A stretch of 27,712 bases of DNA from JAWXUK01 sp044432725 (lineage in GTDB: Bacteria; Bacillota; Clostridia; Oscillospirales; Oscillospiraceae), in contig JAWXUL010000032.1 in NCBI GenBank assembly GCA_044432725.1, positions 1-27,712 of the forward strand, in the 5' to 3' direction. Positions 1 to 8,427 of this stretch are shown one piece after another; positions within the stretch are counted from its first letter, which is position 1, and each line of letters begins with the position of its first letter. The translations under genes were made by a program, and so were the position numbers. The notes below the pieces were generated by a model that saw only the letters and a list, made by a program, of their open reading frames with translations, did not search any database and had not been told where the DNA came from.

Positions 1-79
1 GTTCCTCCTGTGGTGGGAGAGGTTCCTCCTGTGGTGGGAGAGGTTCCTCCTGTGGTGGGAGAGGTTCCTCCTGTGGCTA
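1..79 (+). repeat. 21-bp in-frame tandem repeat (about 3.8 copies) encoding VPPVVGE
   Basis: Three identical 21-bp units (1-21, 22-42, 43-63) are followed by a partial fourth that diverges at about base 77. Each unit encodes Val-Pro-Pro-Val-Val-Gly-Glu. The array probably continues upstream of the window. Because the unit is a multiple of three, slippage changes the linker length without breaking the frame. Confidence 0.95.
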
Positions 80-1464
80 CTTCTTATCAAAATGTCCCCC
101 CTGCCCAACCTGTTGAAAAAAAGAAAACAAATCCTGTTTTTGTGGGGACTTGTATTGTCCTTGCCCTTGGCTATGCTGCTTGGAACACTTGGACCGAGTC
201 CCCTTATTTAGAATTGAAAGAACTGGTGGAAGAAACAGAATATTCTCAGGCTGTGGAACTTTATAACGATGATATTTTTGACACAACGCTGTGGAAAACT
301 CTTTCTGACAAGTATTTACAGGCTCATTTAGAAGTTTTACTTGCTGAAGAAAGTTTTGATTATTACGAAGCCAGTTCTGCATTGCGATCTCTCACTTATT
401 TGGAAGATACAGAGTTTGCAGGTCTCTTTCAAGAGGAATTGGACAAAGTGGAAACAGCACAGCGTGTGAAAAATTCTCTTTCCAGAGGTGATGAGTTGAT
501 CACTTATGGTGATTATCTGGGTGCTGTTTTTTATTACGAGAATTTGATTACTGGTGGGGAAACAGCTTCTGAGATTTCCACAGCCTATACCGAGGCAAAA
601 AATGCCTATCGGAATAGTGTTTTGGAAGAAATCACTGATCCCACCACAGAAGCAGAATTACAAAATGTGAAGCGTTTGATTGACAATGCCTTGTATTATT
701 TGCCAGAAGATGAGATACTACTGGAAAAAATGGCAGAATTAACAGCAAGCTTTGAAACAGCGACAAAAGAAAATGCCATTCAAGAAATCAATGGTTATTT
801 GGAAAAAGAAAATTTCCAAGCTGCACTTTCTTCTTTGTCAGAACTGACCCTTCTTTTGCCAGAGGACAGCGAGGTGATGGAACTAGCTGAAACCACTGCT
901 CTTTCTTTTGAAAATCACACCCTTGATTTGGTGAAACAACAAAGCGAGAAAGAGGAGTATGAATTGGCATTGAAGACATTGGATGATGCACTGTTGCTTT
1001 TGCCTGATTCTTCTGTTTTTGACACACAATATCAAGAAATTGTGGCGCTTATCCCTGTGATGCTTCATGAATTGAACGTTGTGGAAAGTAAAGGTGTCTT
1101 TTTAATCGAATCTAACACTGTTTCTGATACTGTTGGTAATATGTACGAGAATGGAAATGTTTACATCTATGGTCCTGGGGAGGCAAGTAATAACTTTTAT
1201 CTTGGTGGTGCTTATGACAGTCTTACCTTTACCTTGGGGGTTTATGGTGGAGACAACGACTGGCAAGCAACTGTGAATTTCTCTATTTACACTGATACTG
1301 GCGAAGTTTTATACGAGAAAAAGGGAATGTCTCGTGCCTTTGCCCCTGTCACAGAAACCATTGACGTGAGTGGAGAGGATTTCCTCTTCATTGCGACTTA
1401 TCCCAGCAACTCAGAAAATTCTGTACGTCCTATGATTGCAAATGCATCATTGAAATCCTCTTAG
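1..1464 (+). CDS. Membrane-anchored Pro-rich protein with TPR-like repeats and C-terminal NPCBM-like domain (5' partial)
   Basis: The reading frame is open to the first base, so the start lies outside the window; 487 residues are visible. The order is a Val-Pro-Pro repeat (about residues 1-26), a Lys-rich stop (EKKK), one transmembrane segment (about 45-63, VFVGTCIVLALGYAAW), a long acidic helical region with TPR-like repeats (about 65-350, for example ENFQAALSSLSELTLLLP and EYELALKTLDDALLLLP), and a beta-rich C-terminus (about 357-487). The C-terminus has the pattern of NPCBM carbohydrate-binding modules (YDSLTFTLGV, VNFSIYTDTGEVLYEK, ETIDVSGEDFLFIA). The TPR and NPCBM parts would face outside. 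Clostridial proteins of this build often begin with a cytoplasmic zinc ribbon, as the gene at 12758 does, but that part is not visible. A terminator follows at once. NPCBM is a pattern-based call; function is unknown. Confidence 0.8.
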   Translation, partial: VPPVVGEVPPVVGEVPPVVGEVPPVATSYQNVPPAQPVEKKKTNPVFVGTCIVLALGYAAWNTWTESPYLELKELVEETEYSQAVELYNDDIFDTTLWKTLSDKYLQAHLEVLLAEESFDYYEASSALRSLTYLEDTEFAGLFQEELDKVETAQRVKNSLSRGDELITYGDYLGAVFYYENLITGGETASEISTAYTEAKNAYRNSVLEEITDPTTEAELQNVKRLIDNALYYLPEDEILLEKMAELTASFETATKENAIQEINGYLEKENFQAALSSLSELTLLLPEDSEVMELAETTALSFENHTLDLVKQQSEKEEYELALKTLDDALLLLPDSSVFDTQYQEIVALIPVMLHELNVVESKGVFLIESNTVSDTVGNMYENGNVYIYGPGEASNNFYLGGAYDSLTFTLGVYGGDNDWQATVNFSIYTDTGEVLYEKKGMSRAFAPVTETIDVSGEDFLFIATYPSNSENSVRPMIANASLKSS

Positions 1465-1497
1465 TCCCCTCTTCCCTATCAAAGAAAGAATTGATAC

Positions 1498-1535
1498 AAG
1501 GTCAAATTTCCTTTTGGGGAATTTGACCTTTTTTC
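1498..1535 (+). terminator. Rho-independent terminator after the NPCBM-like gene
   Basis: GGTCAAATT (1500-1508) pairs with AATTTGACC (1520-1528), with further pairing toward a TTTT loop, and six T residues follow (1529-1534). It separates the first gene from the AraC-family gene. Confidence 0.9.
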
Positions 1536-1598
1536 TATGGTCAAAAGGTGAATACAGTCATACTAGAAATTGTCTGAAGGAATAAAGGGGGTGCATCT

Positions 1599-2750
1599 AT
1601 GTTATACAACTTCATTGGAAAAGAGAAATTAGAGGAAATGATTTCCTCTTTCTATGCGTGCACAGAAATCTCAGTCGAAGTCAGGGGGCAAGATGGAGAG
1701 ATTTTACTCTCTTTTGGAAAAAGCGTAAGATATTATGAAAAACTGATTGGTGAAACGCCTTTGTTTCCTCCCTCTGTCAAAGAGGCTGAAGGCACTTTGG
1801 GTCAGCCCTGTCTATCCCCTTGTTGTGATCGTTTTCAGAAAATTCTCTTTCCTCTTTTCCATCAAACTGAGGTTTTAGCGACTCTTTTGGTTGGACCTTT
1901 TGGGGTAATGGATGCTGAGAAAGATTCTGCCTTTCCCTCTGCTATCCCAGTACCATTTCATGAGGTTCCTTGGGTGAGTCCTGAAAAAGCAGAACAGCTT
2001 ATCCCTTTACTGACATTCCTTTTTAGCCATTTTTCCCAAGCAAAAGAGGAAGAGACAGTGAGCACTGACTCCCCTCTCCCCTGTGGTGATAGGAGGGAAG
2101 ATTCCAAGCACTATCCCTATGAAATGGAAAAGCTTTTGATTACGAAAGTGAAAACGGGGGATGTCTTGGGGGCAAATGAAATTTTAAACCATTTATTAGC
2201 CTATGTTTTATTTTCGGAAGAAACTTCTTTGACCATGATTCAATCTCGTTCTATCGAGCTTTGTTCTCTTCTTTCACGAGCAGCCATAGAGGGAGGGGCG
2301 CCCAGTCAAACGTTGCTGGTGATGAATCAAAATTTTTTAAAATCTATCCTTGAAACGGAAGAATTTGAAGAGGTTTGCAGTAAGCTGCAAGAGGCTGTGA
2401 AAACTTTTTCTGAAAGTATCATCTTAAAAAGCAAAATGAAGCAACAAGCCATGATAGAAAAGGCGACAAACTATATGGGTCAGCATTTTGCTGAGCGTCT
2501 GACTTTGGATGAATTGGCAGGGCATGTTCATTTAAGCCCCACTTATTTCTCTTCTGTTTTCAAAGAAAGTACAGGAACTTCATTTAAAGAGCATTTAAAT
2601 CAACTACGTGTGGAGGAGAGTATCAAGTTGCTGAGCTCTACGGACCAATCTATCATTGAGATTTCTCTTTCTGTAGGCTTTGAGGATCAGAGCTATTTTA
2701 GCAAGGTTTTTAAGAAACATACAGGACTAAGTCCCAAGCAGTATCGTTGA
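1599..2750 (+). CDS. AraC-family transcriptional regulator with PocR-like ligand-binding domain
   Basis: A 383-residue cytoplasmic regulator. The N-terminal 150 or so residues fit the PocR sensor domain: an IGKEKLEEMISSFYACTEIS start, then a cysteine cluster (PCLSPCCDRF) before a hydrophobic stretch ending LLVGPF. The last 100 or so residues are a classic AraC double helix-turn-helix (LTLDELAGHVHLSPTYFSSVF, then DQSIIEISLSVGFEDQSYFSKVFKKHTGLSPKQYR split over the second HTH). The start follows an AAAGGGGGT ribosome binding site. The gene converges on pflB with 75 bp between stops. PocR domains are known to sense small metabolites such as propanediol-type compounds; the ligand here is not deducible. 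Regulation of pflB is possible from position alone, but is unproven because the pflB promoter is 2.5 kb away. Confidence 0.88.
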   Translation: MLYNFIGKEKLEEMISSFYACTEISVEVRGQDGEILLSFGKSVRYYEKLIGETPLFPPSVKEAEGTLGQPCLSPCCDRFQKILFPLFHQTEVLATLLVGPFGVMDAEKDSAFPSAIPVPFHEVPWVSPEKAEQLIPLLTFLFSHFSQAKEEETVSTDSPLPCGDRREDSKHYPYEMEKLLITKVKTGDVLGANEILNHLLAYVLFSEETSLTMIQSRSIELCSLLSRAAIEGGAPSQTLLVMNQNFLKSILETEEFEEVCSKLQEAVKTFSESIILKSKMKQQAMIEKATNYMGQHFAERLTLDELAGHVHLSPTYFSSVFKESTGTSFKEHLNQLRVEESIKLLSSTDQSIIEISLSVGFEDQSYFSKVFKKHTGLSPKQYR

Positions 2751-2753
2751 TAC

Positions 2754-2788
2754 GAAAATTTGGCTCCCTCGGTGAAGAGGAAGCCAAA
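2754..2788 (-). terminator. Terminator of pflB
   Basis: Stem 2759-2770 / 2777-2788 (TTTGGCTcCCTC against GAGGaAGCCAAA, one mismatch) with a six-base loop. Read on the minus strand it is followed by TTTT. On the plus strand no T-run follows, so it serves mainly pflB. Confidence 0.75.
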
Positions 2789-2825
2789 AGTGTATGATTG
2801 ATTCTATTGTTGTTTCTCGTCTACA

Positions 2826-5057
2826 TTATTGTGAATCGTGGAAGGTGCGAGAAATCACTTCTCTTTGATGGGCTTTGGAAAGCTTGTAGAAATTCACAGC
2901 ATAGCCAGAAACACGCACAGTGAGATTTGGATAATCTTCTGGTTTTTCATAGGCTTTTTCCAAATCAGCACGATTGAATACATTCACATTCAAGTGATGT
3001 GCTTTTTGTCCAAAATACCCATCCATCATGGTAACAAGGTTGTCATGACGTTCTCTCTCTCCACTGCCCAAAGCTTCTGGAATGATGGAGAAAGTGTTGG
3101 AAATACCGTCCATGCAATACTCATAAGATACCTTTGCCACAGAGTTCAGGGAAGCCACGGCTCCATTTTTCTCACGATTGTGCATGGGGTTTGCACCAGG
3201 GGCAAAGGGTTCGCCACCTTTTCTGCCATCAGGGGTTGCCCCTGTTTTCTTTCCATACATCACATTTGATGTGATGGTCAGCAGAGAAAGGGTGTGGACA
3301 GCACCACGGTAAGTGGGTGTTTTCAAGAGATTTTCATAGAACAAGCGAGCTTGCTCTTGGGCGATGGCATCCACACGGTCATCATCATTGCCATAGCAAG
3401 GGAACTCTCCTGAGGTTTCGTATTCTTGAATCAGACCTTCTGGGTTACGAACTGGTTTCACTTGGGCATATTTGATGGCAGAGAGACTGTCTGCCACCAC
3501 AGAGAAGCCAGCAATACCAAATGCCATCAAACGACGGACTTCGGTGTCATGAAGTGCCATTTGTGATGCTTCATAGGCATATTTGTCGTGCATACAGTGT
3601 ATCACATTCATGGTATTTACATAAAGGTTGGTCATCCATGGGCGATAGAATTCCAGTGCTTCCATCAGCCAGTCATAGTCCAAAACATCACCAGTAAAGG
3701 CTTCACGCACAGGACCGATTTGCTTTCCACTTTTTTCATCTTTCCCACCATTGAGGGCAAGGAGCATAAGCTTGGCTAGATTACAACGAGCACCAAAGAA
3801 CTGCATGTCCTTCCCTACTTTCATGGCTGACACACAGCAAGCGATAGCGTAGTCATCACCAAATCCAGCTGGACGCATGACATCGTCATTTTCGTATTGA
3901 ATGGCATCGGTGTCGCAAGATACTTTGGCACAATAGCGTTTAAAGTTCTCTGGCAAGCCCAATGACCACAGGACTGTCAGGTTTGGCTCTGCACAGGTGC
4001 CTAGATTATACAGGCTGTGGAGAATACGGAAAGAATTTTTGGTCACAAGAGGCTTGCCGTCGTTTGTCATTCCACCGATACATTCTGTAATCCACATGGG
4101 GTCCCCACCGAATAGTTCATTGTATTCTGGGGTACGAAGATGGCGAGCCATACGCAATTTCACGGCAAAATCGTCCATCAATTCTTGGGCTTCTGACTCG
4201 GTCAGCTTGCCTTCTTTCATGTCGTGCGCCATATAGATATCCAAGAAAGTACTGGTACGTCCAAGGCTCATGGCGGCTCCGTTTTGGGATTTAATACCAG
4301 CCAGATAGCCAAAGTATAACCATTGGACAGCTTCTTTGGCACAGGTGGCTGGTTTGGAAATATCAAAACCATGGTTTTGTGCCATTTCTTTGATTTGTTT
4401 CAAGGCGACAATTTGGTGGTGGAGTTCTTCTAATTTTTGCATGGAGAAGGTGTGAAGTCCTTCTTTCATTTTACGGATTTGATACTCTCTTCGGTCTGTT
4501 TCCTTTGCTTCGATCAAGTGATCGATACCATAAAGAGCCACACGGCGATAATCGCCGATGATGCGTCCACGTCCATAAGCGTCGGGCAGTCCTGTCAAAA
4601 GACCAGCAGAACGAGCTGCTCTCATTTCTGGGGTATACACAGAAAAGACTGCGTCGTTGTGGGTGACACGATACTGAAATTCTTGTTCCACATCGGGGTG
4701 GAGTTTATCCCCATAGGCTTCCAGTGCGTCTCGGGTCATTTTCAGACCTCCATAAGGATTGATGGCACGTTTCAGGGGTTCATCTGTTTGTAGTCCGATG
4801 ATAATATCATCCTCTTTGGACACATAGCCTGGGGCAAAGTCGTTGAGAACACCAGAAACGATACGATTATCTGTGGCATAACAGCCGTTACGCTCTCTCT
4901 CCATTACTAAAAGCTCGTCCATCTTTTTACGGACACGATTGGTTCGTTCTGTGGGGGGAGCCAAGAAACTTTCATCCCCTTCATAGAGTTCATAATTTTG
5001 CAAGATGAAATCTTCCACATTGATTTCATTTTGCCATACACCTGCTTTAAAGTTCAT
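2826..5057 (-). CDS. pflB: Pyruvate formate-lyase (formate C-acetyltransferase)
   Basis: Cytoplasmic glycyl-radical enzyme of 743 residues, a normal length. It splits pyruvate with CoA into acetyl-CoA and formate during anaerobic growth. The paired active-site cysteines are C407-C408 (AIACCVSAM), followed by the conserved MQFFGARCN. The C-terminal radical loop RVSGYAVNF carries the glycyl radical residue G718, and the terminal NFYKLSKAHQREVISRTF matches true PFL rather than glycerol or choline lyases. The start follows a GGAAAGGAAC ribosome binding site. The activating enzyme pflA, usually next to pflB, is absent from both sides: downstream is the convergent AraC gene, upstream the divergent importer. 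The enzyme therefore needs an activase encoded elsewhere. Confidence 0.97.
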   Translation of the reverse strand: MNFKAGVWQNEINVEDFILQNYELYEGDESFLAPPTERTNRVRKKMDELLVMERERNGCYATDNRIVSGVLNDFAPGYVSKEDDIIIGLQTDEPLKRAINPYGGLKMTRDALEAYGDKLHPDVEQEFQYRVTHNDAVFSVYTPEMRAARSAGLLTGLPDAYGRGRIIGDYRRVALYGIDHLIEAKETDRREYQIRKMKEGLHTFSMQKLEELHHQIVALKQIKEMAQNHGFDISKPATCAKEAVQWLYFGYLAGIKSQNGAAMSLGRTSTFLDIYMAHDMKEGKLTESEAQELMDDFAVKLRMARHLRTPEYNELFGGDPMWITECIGGMTNDGKPLVTKNSFRILHSLYNLGTCAEPNLTVLWSLGLPENFKRYCAKVSCDTDAIQYENDDVMRPAGFGDDYAIACCVSAMKVGKDMQFFGARCNLAKLMLLALNGGKDEKSGKQIGPVREAFTGDVLDYDWLMEALEFYRPWMTNLYVNTMNVIHCMHDKYAYEASQMALHDTEVRRLMAFGIAGFSVVADSLSAIKYAQVKPVRNPEGLIQEYETSGEFPCYGNDDDRVDAIAQEQARLFYENLLKTPTYRGAVHTLSLLTITSNVMYGKKTGATPDGRKGGEPFAPGANPMHNREKNGAVASLNSVAKVSYEYCMDGISNTFSIIPEALGSGERERHDNLVTMMDGYFGQKAHHLNVNVFNRADLEKAYEKPEDYPNLTVRVSGYAVNFYKLSKAHQREVISRTFHDSQ

Positions 5058-5216
5058 AATTTTGTTCCTTTCCTTGGTCTGGCATATACTTAAAAGGTAG
5101 ATGACAGGGTTTACTTCATGATAGAAACCAACAGAGAAGATTCCTGTGGCAATGTGCCGTTAAAGGAAATTTCTACTAAATATGGTAATTTAATATACAT
5201 CAATATACAATATTCG

Positions 5217-5232
5217 GTTAGCTTCTACTAAC
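5217..5232. promoter_or_regulatory. Inverted repeat at the pflB transcription start (candidate operator)
   Basis: GTTAG (5217-5221), six bases, CTAAC (5228-5232), abutting the -10 box and covering the likely start site. Its placement suits a repressor site or a 5' stem protecting the mRNA. The spacing differs from the usual Rex site (GTTAA-N4-TTAAC), so no regulator is named. Confidence 0.45.
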
Positions 5233-5261
5233 ATCATAACAGAATTGGATTCATTTGTCAA
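5233..5261 (-). promoter_or_regulatory. pflB promoter
   Basis: On the minus strand, TTGACA (5256-5261), a 17-nt spacer and TATGAT (5233-5238) preceded by TG one base upstream (extended -10). The predicted transcription start is near 5226, giving a leader of about 170 nt. This is close to a perfect housekeeping sigma promoter. Confidence 0.85.
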
Positions 5262-5344
5262 GATGTTTTCTATTTTTTTCAAGAGGAAAATTCCTTTCTG
5301 TTCATTCCTCATAATATTTTTACCAAAAAAGCCAAAAAAATTCC

Positions 5345-5373
5345 TTGACTAAAAGGGACATGGATGTTATACT
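5345..5373 (+). promoter_or_regulatory. Promoter of the importer operon
   Basis: TTGACT (5345-5350), 17-nt spacer, TATACT (5368-5373) with TG one base upstream. The predicted start near 5381 leaves a leader of about 80 nt. Its -35 box and that of pflB are 83 bp apart and point away from each other. Confidence 0.85.
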
Positions 5374-5386
5374 GACTAGCGACTCT

Positions 5387-5439
5387 AAAGAGAAGATTCT
5401 CTTTGGGGCAGAAAATGAAGTGGAACACCTCTTTGTTCC
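5387..5439 (+). other. Two hairpins in the importer mRNA leader
   Basis: A perfect 8-bp stem AAAGAGAA / TTCTCTTT with a 2-base gap (5387-5404; the real loop would open 1-2 pairs) lies right at the 5' end, and GGAAC / GTTCC (5422-5426, 5435-5439) follows. The ribosome binding site is weak (AAAGGTAG). No U-run makes either a terminator, and no cobalamin riboswitch signature is recognisable. A role in mRNA stability or control is inference. Confidence 0.5.
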
Positions 5440-5459
5440 AGAAAGTAAAGGTAGCACAT

Positions 5460-6509
5460 ATGAAAAAAAAATTACTCCCCTTTCTCTTATCGCTGTGTTT
5501 GCTTGCTAGTTGTAGCAGTGACAGTGTAGAGAGCAGCAATCCAAGTGACAGTTCTGGCAGTGTTTCTGGACAAGAATCCAACAACAACACTCAGGAAGAT
5601 GGCTCACAAGAAGATGGCGCACAAGAAGAAGGCACCAAGGGTGAAGAAGAAACGACTCCTGACATAACAGTCAATTATTATCCTGACCGAGCTATGATGG
5701 ATCGCATGAATCTGCCTTTCACCACCCCAGAGTCTTTAGATCGCATCATTTCAACAGCGCCTTCTAATACTGAAATTTTAATTGCTCTTGGTTTGGGCGA
5801 TAAAATCGCAGTGGTGGACGTGTATTCTGAAGGTTTAGTCGGATTGCCCGATGATGTGATGGTGATTGACTTCCAAACCCCTGACATTGAAGCTTTGATG
5901 ACTGCTGAATGTGATATCATCATTGCCTCTGAAATCAATATGGCAGGGGGCGAGGATCCTTTTGCACAAATGTCAGAAGTGGGTGTTCCTGTTGCTTATC
6001 TCCCCACTTCTATTAGTTTTGCCGATATTTACGAAGATATTTTCTTTTTAGGAGAATTGACAGGATATGGCGAGACAGCTGAGGTAATCATTGAAGATAT
6101 GAAAAGCCGTGTGATTGCTGTTTCTAGCACTGTGGCTTCTGCAGAAACAAAATCTGTTTATTTTGAAATCTCCCCTGCTCCTTATCTCTTTACCGTTGGT
6201 GCTGGGACATTTTTAGATGACGCCATCACTTTGGCTGGTGGTGTGAATATCTATACCGAAGATGGTTGGATTTCTCCCACAGAAGAGGATATTTTACTAC
6301 TGAATCCTGATATCATCATCACCAATGCCACTTATATGGAGGATCCTGTGGGTGAAATTATGGCTCGTGAAAACTGGGGCGATATCACAGCTGTCACAGA
6401 AGGACAGGTTTATGCCGTGGATAACGACCAAAGTTCTCGTCCTTCACACAATGCCATTTTGGCGCTAGAAGCAATGGCTGCAGCGATTCATCCTGATTTA
6501 TTTTCATAA
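5460..6509 (+). CDS. ABC importer substrate-binding lipoprotein, FecB/BtuF family
   Basis: A 349-residue extracytoplasmic lipoprotein. The signal peptide MKKKLLPFLLSLCLLASC ends in lipobox L-A-S-C with C18 as the lipid-bearing cysteine. A Ser/Glu/Gly-rich linker (about 19-65) tethers a class III periplasmic-binding fold starting at RIISTAPSNTEILIALGLGDKI, the hallmark of cobalamin, heme and ferric-siderophore binders. An in-frame start at 5403 is possible, but 5460 puts the signal peptide at the N-terminus. It delivers its ligand to the permease at 6635 and the ATPase at 7639. The ligand cannot be decided from sequence. A 125-nt gap with a stable hairpin separates it from the permease gene. 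Confidence 0.9.
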   Translation: MKKKLLPFLLSLCLLASCSSDSVESSNPSDSSGSVSGQESNNNTQEDGSQEDGAQEEGTKGEEETTPDITVNYYPDRAMMDRMNLPFTTPESLDRIISTAPSNTEILIALGLGDKIAVVDVYSEGLVGLPDDVMVIDFQTPDIEALMTAECDIIIASEINMAGGEDPFAQMSEVGVPVAYLPTSISFADIYEDIFFLGELTGYGETAEVIIEDMKSRVIAVSSTVASAETKSVYFEISPAPYLFTVGAGTFLDDAITLAGGVNIYTEDGWISPTEEDILLLNPDIIITNATYMEDPVGEIMARENWGDITAVTEGQVYAVDNDQSSRPSHNAILALEAMAAAIHPDLFS

Positions 6510-6561
6510 AAAAAGTTTTATCTTTTCTACATCCGATGTTTTTAAGAGGAACAATTATGTG

Positions 6562-6588
6562 GGTCTAGGGACACAGCGTCCCTAGACC
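6562..6588 (+). other. Stable intercistronic hairpin in the importer operon
   Basis: A perfect 11-bp stem GGTCTAGGGAC / GTCCCTAGACC around the loop ACAGC lies between the binding-protein gene and the permease gene. It is not followed by a proper U-run (CTCTCCCTTTT), so it is better read as an mRNA-stabilising or processing hairpin that keeps binding-protein expression higher than permease expression; that role is inference. Confidence 0.7.
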
Positions 6589-6634
6589 TCTCCCTTTTGG
6601 GGCAGTGCCATGATCTTGTAAGGAGTGCTATTTC

Positions 6635-7642
6635 ATGAAACATAAAATTTTAATACTACTCCTTGTGACTGGGTTTATTTTGTCTATGGGGGTGTTGGTG
6701 GGCAGTGCCTCCTTGTCCTTTTGGGATGTGCTAGAAATTTTTGCACATAAGCTGTGGGGGACAGAGACTTCTGCCTCTTCTGCTGAAATCACCATTGTTT
6801 GGAACATACGTTTGCCCCGAGTGATTCTCTCTTTTTTAGTGGGAGGGGCTTTGGCTGTCAGTGGGACTGTGGCACAGTCCATTTTGCAAAATCCCCTTGC
6901 TTCCCCCTATACTTTGGGGGTCTCGTCAGGGGCTTCTTTTGGGGCAGCTGTGGTGATTTTATATGGTTTGCATTTTTCCCTTTTTCCTGCATTATCCCAA
7001 ATCTTTTTTGCCTTTCTCTTTGGGGTAGGGACGATTTTCTTGGTGCTTGGGATGAGTTACAAGGTGGATCATACTCTTTCTAACACTTCTGTGGTCTTAA
7101 CTGGAATGGTGGTTTCTTTGTTTTTCAGTGGACTTCTCACTACCCTTTTGGCACTTTCTTCTCAAGATGCCAACAAGATGATTCAATGGAGTATGGGCTC
7201 TTTTGCTCTGCGAGGTTGGGCATATATCAAGCTTTTACTTCCTTTTCTTTCCCTTGGACTTCTGCACAGTTTATGGATTGCCAAAGAACTGGATCTCTTT
7301 TCCTTTGGAGAAAAGGAAGCACAATCCATGGGTATGAACAGCACAAAAGTGAAAATCTTTGCCTTTTTCAACATGGCAATGATGACAGGGGCGTGTATTG
7401 CCATCACTGGCACCATTGGCTTTGTGGACTTGATTGCTCCCCATATCAGCAGAAAATGGGTGGGAAATCGGCACATTGCCTTGATTCCCACTTCTTTTTT
7501 CATTGGGGGATCTTTCATGACAGCAACAGACACTGTGGCACGAAGCATCATTTCTCCTTCTGAATTACCTGTGGGGGCTGTGACAGCTTTATTGGGGGCA
7601 CCCTTTTTCTTTGTGGTGTATCAAGGGAGGAAAGGCAAATGA
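6635..7642 (+). CDS. ABC importer permease, FecCD/BtuC family
   Basis: A 335-residue polytopic membrane protein, normal for the FecCD family (about 330), with roughly ten hydrophobic segments. The family signature is clear: IRLPRVILSFLVGGALAVSG, then QNPLASPYTLGVSSGASFGA in the second and third helices. The late segment GTIGFVDLIAPHISRKWVG is the conserved loop that contacts the ATPase. An AAGGAG ribosome binding site precedes the ATG. The 3' end overlaps the ATPase gene by 4 bp (ATGA), which indicates translational coupling. Two copies would form the membrane channel fed by the lipoprotein encoded upstream. Confidence 0.94.
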   Translation: MKHKILILLLVTGFILSMGVLVGSASLSFWDVLEIFAHKLWGTETSASSAEITIVWNIRLPRVILSFLVGGALAVSGTVAQSILQNPLASPYTLGVSSGASFGAAVVILYGLHFSLFPALSQIFFAFLFGVGTIFLVLGMSYKVDHTLSNTSVVLTGMVVSLFFSGLLTTLLALSSQDANKMIQWSMGSFALRGWAYIKLLLPFLSLGLLHSLWIAKELDLFSFGEKEAQSMGMNSTKVKIFAFFNMAMMTGACIAITGTIGFVDLIAPHISRKWVGNRHIALIPTSFFIGGSFMTATDTVARSIISPSELPVGAVTALLGAPFFFVVYQGRKGK

Positions 7643-8394
7643 TTTCTTGTGAACATATCAGCTGTCGTTATGGGAAGAAAGAAGTTCTTGTGGACGTTTC
7701 TTTTGCCTTGGAACAAGGGGAATTTCTGTGCATCATTGGTGCCAATGGCTCGGGGAAAACCACTTTACTTCATGCTTTGATGGGCTTAGAAAAAAGCAGT
7801 GGACAAATTTCTGTGGGGGGCAAGTCTTTCTCCTTGCTGTCCCATAAAGAGAGGGCAAGACATTTGGCGCTCCTTGCCCAGCACAGCCACATAGAATTTC
7901 CCTATACTATCTATGATACAGTGGCTTTGGGGCGATATTGCCACAAAAAAAATCCCTTTTCCCCCATAACACAGGAGGAAGAGGCATTGATTGCACGTTG
8001 TATTCAAGAAGTTGGGCTGTGGGAGGAGAAAGATCGTCTGATTTCCTCTCTTTCTGGGGGACAGCTTCAGCGAGTCTATTTGGCACGAACATTTGCCCAA
8101 AATCCTTCTGTTATTTTATTGGACGAGCCAACCAATCATTTGGATTTGAAGGTACAGCTAGAGCTTTTTCATCGGCTGAAAGAGTGGGTTTCTCTGGAAA
8201 AGAGAGGTGTGATTGGGGTTTTTCATGATTTGAATGTAGTAAGGCAATTTGCCCAGAAGGTGCTTTTGCTCCATGAGGGGAAGGTTCTCGCTTTTGGCTC
8301 GGTGGAAGAAGTGATGTGCGAGGAACTTTTAAGCCTTGCTTTTGGTTTGAATGTGAAAGAATATATGGTCAATTCTTTTGAGAAATGGGTTTAG
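7639..8394 (+). CDS. ABC importer ATP-binding protein, FecE/BtuD family
   Basis: A 251-residue cytoplasmic ATPase. Walker A is GANGSGKTT (K40), the Q-loop region reads LLAQHSHIEFPYTIYDTVALGR, the signature is LSGGQLQRVYLAR, Walker B is VILLDEPTNHLD, and the switch histidine lies in VFHDLN. FTIYDTVALGR-type Q-loops and the 250-residue length are typical of iron-chelate and cobalamin importers. GGGAGG upstream is the ribosome binding site and the start overlaps the permease stop. It completes a three-gene importer. No terminator of the usual form follows; a palindromic repeat begins 33 bp downstream. Confidence 0.95.
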   Translation: MISCEHISCRYGKKEVLVDVSFALEQGEFLCIIGANGSGKTTLLHALMGLEKSSGQISVGGKSFSLLSHKERARHLALLAQHSHIEFPYTIYDTVALGRYCHKKNPFSPITQEEEALIARCIQEVGLWEEKDRLISSLSGGQLQRVYLARTFAQNPSVILLDEPTNHLDLKVQLELFHRLKEWVSLEKRGVIGVFHDLNVVRQFAQKVLLLHEGKVLAFGSVEEVMCEELLSLAFGLNVKEYMVNSFEKWV

Positions 8395-8427
8395 GGAGAA
8401 ATCAACTCAAGTTTTTCCACGACATAA

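Noticed and set aside
5403..5459. Upstream start of the importer lipoprotein
   Set aside because: It would put 19 charged residues before the signal peptide and cover the leader hairpins.
5381..5459. Cobalamin or other riboswitch ahead of the importer
   Set aside because: The leader is only about 80 nt and lacks the conserved B12-box type sequence; it has two simple hairpins only.
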